DNA of 64,000 nt, taken from contig NZ_MBLO01000263.1 of NCBI RefSeq assembly GCF_001854805.1, forward strand, positions 1 through 64,000. The letters are read 5' to 3'. Positions 34,306 through 43,196 of the stretch are shown here, piece by piece. The position numbers and the translations under genes are program-made. The notes under the pieces were generated by a model, which made no database searches, was not told the origin of the DNA, and saw nothing but the letters and a program-made list of their open reading frames with translations. The DNA comes from Pseudofrankia coriaricola (lineage in GTDB: Bacteria; Actinomycetota; Actinomycetes; Frankiales; Frankiaceae). Within the stretch, counting starts at the first letter, position 1. Every line of letters starts with the position of its first letter.

Positions 34306-35645
34306 CCGACATGGCGTGGCTGTGCCCGCGCGCCGAACGGCGCGTCGGCACTCACGCCGAGACGCTCGGTGAGCTCGTGATGGGCACGGTGTCATTGCGG
34401 CGTGCGATCCAGGCCAGCCCAGGCCTCTTCGACGCCGTGCTCGCGGCGATGGTGGCGATCCTGTCCATGGTGCCTGTGGCGGTGGGCGCGCTCGGGCGCG
34501 GCCCGTCGATCCAGGATGCCGTCGCGGCTGGCGTGACGTTCCTCCTGCTGGTGGGCCGCCACCGAGCCCCGTTGACTGTGCTGGTGCTCGCCCTGCTCGT
34601 CGCGGCGACGTCGATCGTGGCCGCGCCCACGACCATGCATCTACTCGAAGCCACCGCGCTGATAGCGCTCTATACCGTCACCGCCATCAATCGGCGATGG
34701 CGTGCGATCGCTGCCACAGCGGTTGCGTCTGTCGCCCTGTACGCCGCCAATGCCTACGTCGCCGGCTCTGTCATCAGCGGGGACAGCGTCGGAGTGGTCG
34801 CCTTCGTCGGCATGGCCGCCGCGATCGGCGTCAGCGTGCGGACGTGGCGTGACAACGTCGCCGCGGCCGACGAACGGGCCGACCGTGCCGAAGCCACCCG
34901 AGACGAGGAGGCCCGTCGGCGCGTCGCCGAGGAACGGTTACGCATCGCCCGTGAGCTGCACGACGTCATCGCCCATCACATCGCAGTGATCAACGTGCAG
35001 GCGGGCGTCGCCAGCCATCTGGTGCGCACGCAACCCAGCAAGGCCGAAGTCACGCTCAGCCAGATCCGCGAGGCGGGCCGTACGGTCCTCGACGAGCTCG
35101 GCGCCGTGCTGTACGTACTGCGCCAGTCGGATGACGACGCCATGCCGACCGAACCTCTGCCGGGTCTGTCCCGCCTCGGGCAGTTGCTCGAATCCTTCAC
35201 CGCGGCCGGGTTCCGTATCCAACAGCAGACCACCGGAAAGCCTCGGACACTGGCGATCGCCACCGACCTGGCCGCGTACCGAATCATTCAAGAAGGACTC
35301 ACGAACGCTCACAAGCACGGGCCTGAGCCCCACGCCAGCCTGCTGCTGGAGTACCGCCCGGACGCGATCACCATCACGATCCGCAACCTCTTGAGCGGCA
35401 CCCACAACGCGTCAGCCGGCACCGGGCACGGCCTCATCGGCATGCGCGAACGAGCCCAGGCAGCAGGCGGCACCCTCGACGTCGGGCCGGAACCCGGCGG
35501 CAGGTTCCGTCTCCATGCCTGCCTCCCGCTGCCCGGCCCCCAGGGCAGCGGAGACGAAGCAGTCAAACCAGACGTGGCGGGCAGCCGTAACGCAGAACCT
35601 GAGCGAGGTCGGGGGCTACGGCATGCCCGTACGGCACAATGCTGA
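34302..35645 (+). CDS. Two-component sensor histidine kinase (NarL/DesK type)
   Basis: 447 residues from GTG 34302 (overlapping the permease stop). About five membrane segments in residues 40-185, a coiled linker (ADERADRAEATRDEEARRR), HisKA_3 dimerisation and phospho-acceptor RIARELHDVIAHHIAVINVQ, and an HATPase domain with the N-box IIQEGLTNAHKHG and a G-box GTGHGLIGMRERA. It senses a signal in the membrane and phosphorylates the regulator encoded 15 bp downstream. It likely governs the linked exporter, as in antibiotic-response modules. Confidence 0.92.
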   Translation: MTDMAWLCPRAERRVGTHAETLGELVMGTVSLRRAIQASPGLFDAVLAAMVAILSMVPVAVGALGRGPSIQDAVAAGVTFLLLVGRHRAPLTVLVLALLVAATSIVAAPTTMHLLEATALIALYTVTAINRRWRAIAATAVASVALYAANAYVAGSVISGDSVGVVAFVGMAAAIGVSVRTWRDNVAAADERADRAEATRDEEARRRVAEERLRIARELHDVIAHHIAVINVQAGVASHLVRTQPSKAEVTLSQIREAGRTVLDELGAVLYVLRQSDDDAMPTEPLPGLSRLGQLLESFTAAGFRIQQQTTGKPRTLAIATDLAAYRIIQEGLTNAHKHGPEPHASLLLEYRPDAITITIRNLLSGTHNASAGTGHGLIGMRERAQAAGGTLDVGPEPGGRFRLHACLPLPGPQGSGDEAVKPDVAGSRNAEPERGRGLRHARTAQC

Positions 35646-35660
35646 CAAGGAGATGTCGCA

Positions 35661-36323
35661 ATGACCATCCGGGTACTGGTCGCCGACGACCAGCCGGTGA
35701 TCCGGGCCGGCTTCCGCCTGTTCATCGAGGCACAGCCGGACATGGAGGTGGTCGGTGAAGCGGGAACCGGTGAGGAGGCAGTCGCCCTGGTTCACGCCAC
35801 CCCCGTCGACGTCGTGGTCATGGACATCCGCATGCCCGACATGGACGGACTGACCGCTACCCGCGTCATCTGCGGCGACCATAGTCTCGCTGAGGTCAAG
35901 GTGCTGATCCTGACCACCTTCGAGGCCGACGAGTACGTGTTCGAGGCATTGCGCGGCGGCGCTAGCGGGTTCCTTGGCAAAGGGGTCGAGCCGGCCGACC
36001 TGATCGACGCGATCCGCACCGTGGCCCGCGGCGAGGCGCTGCTGTCACCGAAGGCCGTCAAAGCGCTCATCGCCCGCTACCTGACCCAGCCCGAACCCGC
36101 GCAGACCCCCGCGTCGCCCGGAATCGAACGTATCACCGAACGGGAACGCGAAGTCCTCGCTCTCGTGGCGACCGGCTTGTCCAACGACGACATCGCCAAG
36201 CGGCTCTATGTGTCACCACACACCGCCAAGACCCACGTCAACCGCATCATGACCAAAGTAGGTGCACGCGACCGGGCTCAACTAGTCGTCATCGCTTACC
36301 AGACCGGCTTTGTCCCGAGATGA
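35661..36323 (+). CDS. Two-component response regulator, NarL/LuxR type
   Basis: 220 residues. Receiver domain about 1-120 with acidic DDQ, phospho-acceptor Asp in VVVMDIRMPDMDG, Thr in LTTFEADEYV and Lys in FLGKGVEP. LuxR-type helix-turn-helix about 150-215 (ITEREREVLALVATGLSNDD, AKRLYVSPHTAKTHVNRIM). ATG 35661 follows AAGGAG. Cognate to the histidine kinase before it. Confidence 0.95.
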   Translation: MTIRVLVADDQPVIRAGFRLFIEAQPDMEVVGEAGTGEEAVALVHATPVDVVVMDIRMPDMDGLTATRVICGDHSLAEVKVLILTTFEADEYVFEALRGGASGFLGKGVEPADLIDAIRTVARGEALLSPKAVKALIARYLTQPEPAQTPASPGIERITEREREVLALVATGLSNDDIAKRLYVSPHTAKTHVNRIMTKVGARDRAQLVVIAYQTGFVPR

Positions 36324-36329
36324 CGCCAC

Positions 36330-36740
36330 GGCGGAGCTGAGTTGAGTGTGCGAGAAAGGTGGCGTCCAGGGCGCGGTGTAAATACCGCAGCCCGGATTTC
36401 GTACGCCGCGGCGTCCTGGGGCGATCGGCTGTACCGCAGGCCCCTCGGCCGCACCTGTTCCAGCGACGGGGTGCTTCGCCGCAGCTACAGCGAGTCGCAG
36501 CGGCGTGGACTGCCAGTCGATCACCCTGAGCGCCGAGGACGCCGAGGACCGCGTCCTCCTTGCTACTGAAGTGGCGCAGAAAGGTGCCGCGCGACACATC
36601 CGCGGCCGCCGGGATGTCGTTGACCGTGACCCGTTCGAACCCCTCGGCACGAAACAGGTCGAAGGCGACCTACGCCAGCCGAGCCCGGACGGCAGCCCGC
36701 GCGACGTCCCGCGTACTCGCCTACCCCGCTCCCCTCACCC
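36330..36740 (-). pseudogene. TetR-family regulator, broken
   Basis: On the minus strand the frame reads STRDVARAAVRARLA, a TAG, then VAFDLFRAEGFERVTVNDIP, AADVSRGTFLRHFSSKEDAV and LGVLGAQGDRLA. It matches the intact TetR at 60608-61225 (AVRAELAQVAFDLFVREGFE, LRYFGSKEDAVLG), with TAG in place of Gln. After about 80 codons homology ends. This is one of three dead TetR genes in the window. Confidence 0.85.
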
Positions 36741-36795
36741 GGTCACCCTAGTCACAGTCGACCCCGACTCGCGCATATGAGCTATAGTGTCAACT

Positions 36796-36843
36796 ATGAA
36801 ACTTGGTCTCGCAGGCTCGTTGCGAAGGAAGCGGCCCAGATGA
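36796..36843 (+). CDS. Possible leaderless 15-residue upstream ORF
   Basis: ATG 36796 lies 7 nt after a TATAGT hexamer, so a message could start at or near it. The ORF (MKLGLAGSLRRKRPR) ends in a TGA that overlaps the reductase ATG at 36840 (ATGA), which would couple its translation to the next gene. It could equally be the worn start of an older gene (LLM proteins often begin MKLGL). Confidence 0.35.
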   Translation: MKLGLAGSLRRKRPR

Positions 36844-37490
36844 GGTTCCTCGTGCTCGGTGCCACCGGCGCAACAGGCGGTCTGTTCATCGAGCAGGCTC
36901 TTGCCGACGGACATGACGTCACCGCGTACGTGCGGAGCCCCGCCAAGGTGACGCCACGCGAGCGCCTGACCGTCGTCGCGGGCGACGTTCGCGACGCCGA
37001 CGCGTTGGCCGAGGCCATGCACGGCACGGACGCCGTGATCAGCACCCTTGGCCTGGGCCGTGCGAGGAAACCAGACAACCTGATCGCCGACAGCACTCGC
37101 GCGATCGTTGAGGCCGCCAAACATTCCGGCATCTCGCGGGTGCTCATCATGTCCGCGTTCGGTGTCGGTGAGTCTCTCCGGAAGGCATCCGCGCTCGCGC
37201 GCCTCATGTACAGCTCGGGCGGCAAAGCGGTCTTCGCCGACAAAGCCGCCGGCGAACGGTACCTCACGTCCTCTGATCTCGACTGGACCCTCGCGTACCC
37301 GGTCCTGCTCACGAACAAACCGAAGTCCGGCAAGTACCTGGCAATCGACCTCGCGGAGCTGACACGGCTGCCCGGCATGCCGCGCGTCTCCCGGGCGGAC
37401 GTCGCCGCGTTCCTGCTCAGCGCGGCCAAGGATGGCGAGTGGTTTCGCCGTACAGCCGTGCTACTCGCCGATCGCCACGACATCACCTGA
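36840..37490 (+). CDS. NAD(P)-binding SDR-a5-like reductase (NmrA/YwnB type)
   Basis: 216 residues. Rossmann start MRFLVLGATGATGGLFIEQA, VVAGDVRDADALAEAMHGTD, AVISTLGLGR, VLIMSAFGVGES and LDWTLAYPVLLTN match the atypical SDR family of NADPH-binding proteins such as flavin/biliverdin reductase-like and NmrA-like proteins. ATG 36840 follows GAAGGAAG and overlaps a short upstream ORF. The palindrome ATAGTGTCAACTAT lies at the promoter. Convergent with the ADH gene. Specific role unknown. Confidence 0.85.
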   Translation: MRFLVLGATGATGGLFIEQALADGHDVTAYVRSPAKVTPRERLTVVAGDVRDADALAEAMHGTDAVISTLGLGRARKPDNLIADSTRAIVEAAKHSGISRVLIMSAFGVGESLRKASALARLMYSSGGKAVFADKAAGERYLTSSDLDWTLAYPVLLTNKPKSGKYLAIDLAELTRLPGMPRVSRADVAAFLLSAAKDGEWFRRTAVLLADRHDIT

Positions 37491-37701
37491 GCCCCCACCT
37501 CTACGGGCGATCGGCCGCGCGACCCCTACCACGGCTGCGCCGGGCGCGACGATGCCCACGCCGACGAGCGCACGTACTACCTCTGCGGACCAGGGCCCGT
37601 GCCGGGTCGCCGACGCACGAGGCGGCGGCGACGTCGGGATGGTGGCCGGCGGTGGCGTACCAACGGATCCTGAACTGGCTCCTACGGGTTGCTGCTGGTC
37701 A

Positions 37702-38754
37702 TCAGGCGCTTGGTAGGTCGACGAGGACTTTCGTGCGCCGGCCTGCCCGTAGATCCTCAAGAGCGGCTCTGACGTCGTGGAGGTCGACGTGTTCGACCCA
37801 CCCCTTTGTTGGGTACGCACCTTGGGCGAAGAGCTCGATCACGCGCGGGAACACGCCGGGCCCATACCCCAGCGAACCGGTGAGCTCGATCTCCCCCCGG
37901 GCCAACACCCACGGCGAGAAGGAAACCTCTCGATCAGAGAAGGCGATCCCGACGAACCGCCCGTGAGCCCGCAGCACGGCCGGGGCGAGCGCGAACGTGG
38001 CAGGCGCCCCCGCGCAGTCCAGCGCGACGTCGACACCCCGACCGCCCGTCCGGCGGCGCACCTCGTCGGCGACGTCGCGCGCGTCCGGGTCAAGGACATC
38101 GGCCAAGCCGAGCGCCTCGATGGCCGCGCGTCGAGCCGGTGCCGGCTCGACGAGCAGGATGTCGTCCACACCGACAGCCCGCAGGCCGAACAGCACGCCG
38201 ATCCCGATCGGGCCGCCACCGAACACGAGGGCGGACTGACCGGGCTCCGCACCGGAACGCAGCACCCCGTTGAACGCGACCGACATCGGCTCCACCAGCG
38301 CGCCTTCCGCCAGCGACATCGACGCCGGCAGGTGATGCACCATGGCGCGCGGCACGACCGTGTACTGGGCCAGACCGCCCCCGTGCGAGCAGATCCCATG
38401 TGTGATGACCAGACGACACAGCCGCCGCAGCCCAGCCACGCAGCGGTCGCACTCCCCGCATGAGTACAGCGGCTCGACGCAGACCCGATCACCGACGACT
38501 ACACCATCGACCTTCGGCCCTACGGCTGTCACCACTCCGGCGAACTCATGACCCGGAATCTGGGGCAGCGTGCCGCCGGTGAGCGGATGCGGCACGGTCG
38601 TGCAGGCTCTCGGGCCGGAGAAGAACTCGGCCAGGTCGGTACCGCACAGCCCATTGTGGGCCACGGCGACCTTTACCTGACCCGCAGCGGGCTCCGGGTC
38701 AGGAACCTCCTCGATCCGTATGTCCTCACCACCGTGCAGCCGTGCAGCGATCAT
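37702..38754 (-). CDS. Zinc-dependent medium-chain dehydrogenase (paralogue of 19865-20917)
   Basis: 350 residues, colinear and highly similar to the ADH at 19865-20917. Catalytic zinc ligands in GLCGTD, PGHEFAGVV and EPMSVAFNG; structural zinc CGECDRCVAGLRRLC; Rossmann VFGGGPIGIGVLFGLRA. ATG 38754 begins MIAARLHGGEDIRIEE; the longer frame upstream adds 37 residues unlike the family. Unlike its paralogue it is not followed by an SDR gene. Confidence 0.92.
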   Translation of the reverse strand: MIAARLHGGEDIRIEEVPDPEPAAGQVKVAVAHNGLCGTDLAEFFSGPRACTTVPHPLTGGTLPQIPGHEFAGVVTAVGPKVDGVVVGDRVCVEPLYSCGECDRCVAGLRRLCRLVITHGICSHGGGLAQYTVVPRAMVHHLPASMSLAEGALVEPMSVAFNGVLRSGAEPGQSALVFGGGPIGIGVLFGLRAVGVDDILLVEPAPARRAAIEALGLADVLDPDARDVADEVRRRTGGRGVDVALDCAGAPATFALAPAVLRAHGRFVGIAFSDREVSFSPWVLARGEIELTGSLGYGPGVFPRVIELFAQGAYPTKGWVEHVDLHDVRAALEDLRAGRRTKVLVDLPSA

Positions 38755-38991
38755 GTCATACCGTCCAAGGAAGAGGTTGTGAGCCGATGAGTTGGGTGTC
38801 GAAGACGGCCAGTCGTCGGCGGGCGCCGTAGCCGACGAACTGTTCCGGGACAACGGAATGATCATCCAACGTTGTGACCCATTGATTTTTCATGCCTCGC
38901 TGGCTGGATTGTGGAGCCGCCATCCGCCTACGGTTCTTCCTGAACGCGAAACTTCGAAGCGCCGACGGGAGCTGTCGCCCGGCCGATGAAC
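38755..38991. other. Gap with possible coding debris before the ADH
   Basis: On the minus strand a frame reads MKNQWVTTLDDHSVVPEQFV and GARRRLAVFDTQLIGSQ. RLAVFDTQ sits where GRLVFDTRHFF precedes the paralogous ADH at 20917, so it may be the last trace of the same TIM-barrel gene. Weak evidence. Confidence 0.3.
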
Positions 38992-40257
38992 TCAGAACAT
39001 GCCGATGCCGGCGGCCTCGTTGCGCTTGCGCCACTCCTGGCGGGGCATGCGGGTGGTGTCGACGTCCTTGGCGAGGGTGCGCAGCGCGGCGACGGTGGCC
39101 TGCTCCTTGGGAGTGTGGGCGAACGGGTCCCAGCCGAAGAACCGGGTGGCGTTCTCCCAAGTGATCTTGTGGATCTCCTCGTCGGCGCAGCCGGCCTCCT
39201 GGAACTCGTTCCAGGCGAACTCGGGCGAGGTGGGCCACGTCGTGTCGGTGTGCGGGTAGTCGCACTCCCAGGCCAGGATGTCGATGCCGATGCGATTACG
39301 CAGCAGGAGCCCGGACGGGTCGGTGATGAAGCAGGCGAGGATGTGGTCGCGGAACACCTCCGACGGGAGCTTGCCGCCGAAGTCGTTGTGGATCCACTCC
39401 TGGTTTCGGAAGTGGCGGTCGGCCCGGTCCAGGTAGAAGGGGATCCAGCCGATGCCGCCCTCGGAGAGGGCGACTTTGAGGTCCGGGAACCGTCGCAGCG
39501 TGGGTCCGAACAGCAGGTCCTGCGCGACGATGGCGGAGATCTGGCTCGTGAGGACGATGAGGTGGTCGATGGGTGCCTCGTCCGGCTTCTTGATCAGGTC
39601 GAAGCCGGCGCCGATGTGGAGGGACAGGACCATGTTCTCGTCGCACAGCGCTTTGAGCATCGGGTCCCAGTGGCCGGACAGGAAGCTCGGGAAGCCCCAG
39701 GCGTGCGGCGCCTCGAGGAAGCTGATGGACCGGCAGCCCTTCCGCCCGATGCGGTGGATTTCCTTTACCGCCAGGTCGACGTCCCACATCGGGACGATGC
39801 CGAGTGGGATGAACCGGTCGGGGTAGGTGCCGCACCACTCGTCGATGGCCCAGTCGTTGTAGGCCTGGAGCATCACGAGCGCGATCTCCTTGTCACGCGA
39901 CTCGGTGAAGGTACGGGCGTTGAAGCCGGCCATGGTCGGGAAGCACATCGATGCCAGCACTCCGTTGGCATTCATGTCCCTGACCCGTTCGTGGACGTCG
40001 AAGCAGCCAGGACGCAGCTCGCTGTAGGTGCCGGCGTTGAAGCCCCACTCCTTACTGGGCCAGCCAACGGTGGCGGCCATACCGAAATGTGTCGTCGTCT
40101 TCTCGCCCTGGAACACCCACGCGTCTAAGCCGTCCTCGTTGCGGACGACCCTGGGGGCGTCGTCGCGCCACTTGGCCGGGACGTGGTTGGAGTACATGTT
40201 CGGTGGCTCGATCATGTGGTCGTCAATGCTGACCAGGATCATGTCGTCCATGCGCAT
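38992..40257 (-). CDS. Amidohydrolase-family (amidohydro_2) hydrolase/decarboxylase
   Basis: 421 residues. Metal site SIDDHMIEPPNMYSNHVP (DxH), then His in LSLHIGAGF, VALSEGGIGWIPFYLDRAD and Asp in ECDYPHTDTTWP. Relatives are common in actinobacterial steroid, terpenoid and aromatic catabolism clusters, often annotated as predicted TIM-barrel metal-dependent hydrolases. ATG 40257 follows AGGAG by 6 nt. The ADH lies downstream on the same strand, an ALDH-SDR operon diverges on the other side. Substrate unknown. Confidence 0.92.
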   Translation of the reverse strand: MRMDDMILVSIDDHMIEPPNMYSNHVPAKWRDDAPRVVRNEDGLDAWVFQGEKTTTHFGMAATVGWPSKEWGFNAGTYSELRPGCFDVHERVRDMNANGVLASMCFPTMAGFNARTFTESRDKEIALVMLQAYNDWAIDEWCGTYPDRFIPLGIVPMWDVDLAVKEIHRIGRKGCRSISFLEAPHAWGFPSFLSGHWDPMLKALCDENMVLSLHIGAGFDLIKKPDEAPIDHLIVLTSQISAIVAQDLLFGPTLRRFPDLKVALSEGGIGWIPFYLDRADRHFRNQEWIHNDFGGKLPSEVFRDHILACFITDPSGLLLRNRIGIDILAWECDYPHTDTTWPTSPEFAWNEFQEAGCADEEIHKITWENATRFFGWDPFAHTPKEQATVAALRTLAKDVDTTRMPRQEWRKRNEAAGIGMF

Positions 40258-40379
40258 GGGCCGCTCCTGTCGCTGCGGGTGGACATGCTCGGTTGACGAT
40301 CGGAACGTGTTGGCAGACGGACGCCGGTCTGACGCTGACGGCTGGCCCGATTGGCCGCGTTCACTACTGGGAGTCGCTG

Positions 40380-40610
40380 GTAGTTGACCTGCCAGGTGCC
40401 CGGTTGGTCGAGTAGGACGTCTTCCTTCCGGGCGAAGTGACGGAAGGAGATGCTTCGGGACATCCTGCTGGTCGCCTCGATCGTCGTCGCATCGAAGCCT
40501 CGTGCGGTTGGTTCATCGCGACGGTGAGCTGACAGTTGAGTGACGGTGAGTAGGTGGTCCGCGCGGCGCGCCGGTTGCGTTCGCGGAGGTCAGGCCCTCG
40601 AGACGCCACA
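40380..40610 (-). pseudogene. TetR-family regulator, frameshifted remnant
   Basis: On the minus strand LRERNRRAART and CQLTVAMNQP in one frame, then RGFDATTIEATSRMSRSISF and RHFARKEDVLLDQP in another, align with GIRERTRRAVRAELLTVAMD, KGYDATTIDEI and MSRSSFFRYFTCKEDIVLGH of the intact TetR at 50951-51565. The ligand-binding part is gone. The promoter region beyond it (40625-40690) resembles that upstream of the intact gene. Confidence 0.7.
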
Positions 40611-40821
40611 GGCGTCGTAGCCGACACTGTACTCCGGGCCGCAACTGCTTCATAGTGTCGAGATTGAAACTGAGTGCAGCGTTGGGTGCGGAGTGCCGGT
40701 TCCTCGATGGCGAGCAGACGTGACCGGGGAGCGACCGGGACTCCGGTGCAGCCGACGGGCGAGAGCACCCTGACGGCGACTGGGCCGTGGCGGTGCCAGG
40801 GAGCGAGGAGCGGAGTGACTG

Positions 40822-42303
40822 GTGGTGGAGACGCTGAAGGTCGACGCTGAGTCGAGGATGCTGGTTGACGGCGAGCTCATCGAGGCGGACTCGGACGCGA
40901 CGTTCGACAACATCAATCCGGCCACTGAGGAGGTGATCGGGCGCGTCGCCGACGCGTCCAGCTCGGAGATGCACCGGGCCATCGACGCCGCCCGTCGGGC
41001 TTTCGACGAGACGGACTGGTCGACGAACCGTGCCTTCCGCAAGCACTGCCTGGCCCAGCTGCAGGAGGCCCTCGAAACCGAGCGCGAGCAGCTGCGCGAG
41101 GAGCTGATCGCTGAGGGCGGTTGCCCGCGCGGCACGACAAACGGCCCGCAACTCGCGGTCCCGCTGGAGCACGCGTTGCGTTATCCGATGGAGCTGATGG
41201 ACGCGTTCGGGTGGGAGACGGACCTGCCCGATGTGGTCGACTTCCGGGGCGTCGCGACCTCCCGGCGCGTCGTGAAGGAGCCGGTCGGGGTGGTCGGGGC
41301 CATCGTGCCGTGGAACGTGCCGTTCGAGGTCGCACTGAACAAGCTGGGTCAGGCTCTCGCGACGGGTAACACGGTGGTACTCAAGCCCGCGCCGGACACG
41401 CCCTTCAGCGCCACGCGCATCGGCCGCCTCATCGCCGAGCAGACAGATTTCCCCGCGGGCGTGGTCAACGTCGTCACCTCGTCGGACCACCTGGTGGCCG
41501 AGGAGATGACGCTGTCACCGAAGGTCGACCTGATCTCGTTCACAGGTTCCACGGCGACCGGCAAGCGGATCATTGAGAAGAGCGCGGCGACGGTGAAGCG
41601 GCTGTTCCTGGAGCTCGGTGGCAAGTCGGCGACGATCGTGCTCGACGACGCCGACCTGTCCACCGCCGTGTTGATGGGCCTGTCTGCCTGCTCGCACGCC
41701 GGGCAGGGGTGTGCGATTCAGACCCGGATGTTGCTGCCGCGCTCGCGGTACGACGAGGGTGTCGAGTTGTTGAAGACGGCTTTCGCGAACGTGCCCTACG
41801 GCGACCCACAACGGCCTGACGTCATGATGGGCCCGCTCATCTCCGCGAAGCAACGAGACCGGGTGCTGGGCTATATCGACAGGGGCGTGGCCGAGGGAGC
41901 GAAGCTGGTCCTCGGCGGCGGGCGGCCAGCGCACCTACCGAAAGGCTGGTATGTCGAGCCGACGCTGTTCACTGACGTCGACAACGCGATGACGATCGCC
42001 CAGGAGGAGATCTTCGGGCCGGTGCTGTGCGTCATCCCGTTCGAGGATGAGGACGACGCCGTGCGGATCGCCAACGACAGCGTCTACGGCCTGTCCGGTG
42101 GTGTGTACTCCGGATCGCGGGAGCGGTCGATGGCTGTCGCCAGCCGGATCCGCACCGGCACGGTCACGGTTGACGGGGGTTCCTATTACTCCGCCGATGT
42201 CCCCTTCGGCGGCTACAAGCACAGCGGGTTGGGCCGCCAGAACGGGGTCGCCGGCTTTGACCAGTACCTCGAGATCAAGTCGCTGGCGTGGCCGGCGGGC
42301 TGA
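40822..42303 (+). CDS. Aldehyde dehydrogenase
   Basis: 493 residues of the NAD(P)-dependent ALDH superfamily. [62 protein letters not shown], general-base Glu in LELGGKSATIVLDDAD, catalytic Cys in AGQGCAIQTRM, and EEIFGPVLCVIPFEDEDDAV, SGLGRQNGVAGFDQYLEIK at the end. GTG 40822 follows GAGCGAGGAG. It is first in an operon with the SDR and TIM-barrel genes. Fragments of close homologues are at 24496-24640 and 59428-59871. Confidence 0.95.
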   Translation: MVETLKVDAESRMLVDGELIEADSDATFDNINPATEEVIGRVADASSSEMHRAIDAARRAFDETDWSTNRAFRKHCLAQLQEALETEREQLREELIAEGGCPRGTTNGPQLAVPLEHALRYPMELMDAFGWETDLPDVVDFRGVATSRRVVKEPVGVVGAIVPWNVPFEVALNKLGQALATGNTVVLKPAPDTPFSATRIGRLIAEQTDFPAGVVNVVTSSDHLVAEEMTLSPKVDLISFTGSTATGKRIIEKSAATVKRLFLELGGKSATIVLDDADLSTAVLMGLSACSHAGQGCAIQTRMLLPRSRYDEGVELLKTAFANVPYGDPQRPDVMMGPLISAKQRDRVLGYIDRGVAEGAKLVLGGGRPAHLPKGWYVEPTLFTDVDNAMTIAQEEIFGPVLCVIPFEDEDDAVRIANDSVYGLSGGVYSGSRERSMAVASRIRTGTVTVDGGSYYSADVPFGGYKHSGLGRQNGVAGFDQYLEIKSLAWPAG

Positions 42304-42341
42304 GCGGCAGCGTGCGCCAATCTCACGAAAGGGGACGACAC

Positions 42342-43196
42342 ATGGGTGATCTCGACGGGCTTGGCTACCGCGGCGCGACGGTGGTGGTGACGGGGTGCGC
42401 GTCGGGCATGGGGCAGGCGACCGCCCGGGTCTTAGGCGACCTCGGTGCCCGGGTGCACGCGGTCGATGTCCGTAAACCGTCGGTGCCGCATGTGGGCTAC
42501 TACGAGACCGACCTGTCGCGGCCAGAGCAGATCGAGGCGACCGCCGCGGCGCTGCGTGATGTGGGACCGATCGACTACCTGTTCAACTGCGCCGGGGTAC
42601 CGCACACGATCGGCGGCCCGCTGTACTCCATGCTCGTCAACTACATCGGCACCCGGTACTTCACCGAGCAGGTCGTGCCGGCGCTGGCCGACGGGAGCGG
42701 CGTGGCCACCATCGCGTCCAACGCGGGGCTCGGCTGGCAGCGGCGGCTTCCGGCCCACCTCGAACTGCTCGCCATCGCCGACCCGGTCGAGGCGAGGCGG
42801 TGGTGTGAGGCCCGGCCGGAGGCCGTCGCGGACGGCTACACCACCTCGAAGGAGCTGCTGATCGTCTGGACGATGCACGCGGCCGTGGGGTTGGGCCACG
42901 AACGCCGCATCCGGATGAACTGCATCGGTCCGTGCCCGACCAAGACGGCGTTCATGGACGAGACCATCCGGGACATCGGCCAGGATTTTTTCGACCGGTT
43001 CCCGTACCCGGTGCTCGGCCGGATGGCGACGGCCGAGGAGCAGGCGTGGCCGCTGGTCCTGCTGAACAGCCGGATGAACGCGGTGGTCACGGGCGCATTC
43101 CTCTACACCGACCAGGGCGTCGCGGGCGGCCTGCTCACGGGTTCCATCGATCCGTCGATCATGTCTCGCGAGCCGGTGGCGGAGCCACAGGGATGA
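42342..43196 (+). CDS. SDR oxidoreductase (3-alpha-hydroxysteroid/coniferyl alcohol dehydrogenase-like)
   Basis: 284 residues: VVVTGCASGMGQATARVLGD (cofactor), VDVRKPS acidic turn favouring NAD, LFNCAGVPH, ASNAGLGWQRR and active site YTTSKELLI (YxxxK). The long insertion before the Tyr (LELLAIADPVEARRWCEARP) is typical of the HsdA-like SDR group. ATG 42342 follows GAAAGGGGAC. It lies 38 bp after the ALDH gene and overlaps the next gene by 4 bp. An alcohol substrate feeding the ALDH is plausible. Confidence 0.9.
   Translation: MGDLDGLGYRGATVVVTGCASGMGQATARVLGDLGARVHAVDVRKPSVPHVGYYETDLSRPEQIEATAAALRDVGPIDYLFNCAGVPHTIGGPLYSMLVNYIGTRYFTEQVVPALADGSGVATIASNAGLGWQRRLPAHLELLAIADPVEARRWCEARPEAVADGYTTSKELLIVWTMHAAVGLGHERRIRMNCIGPCPTKTAFMDETIRDIGQDFFDRFPYPVLGRMATAEEQAWPLVLLNSRMNAVVTGAFLYTDQGVAGGLLTGSIDPSIMSREPVAEPQG

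Noticed and set aside
38756-39265. Minus-strand frame across the amidohydrolase end
   Set aside because: Most of it is a shadow of the amidohydrolase; only the short part near the ADH start is kept as possible debris.
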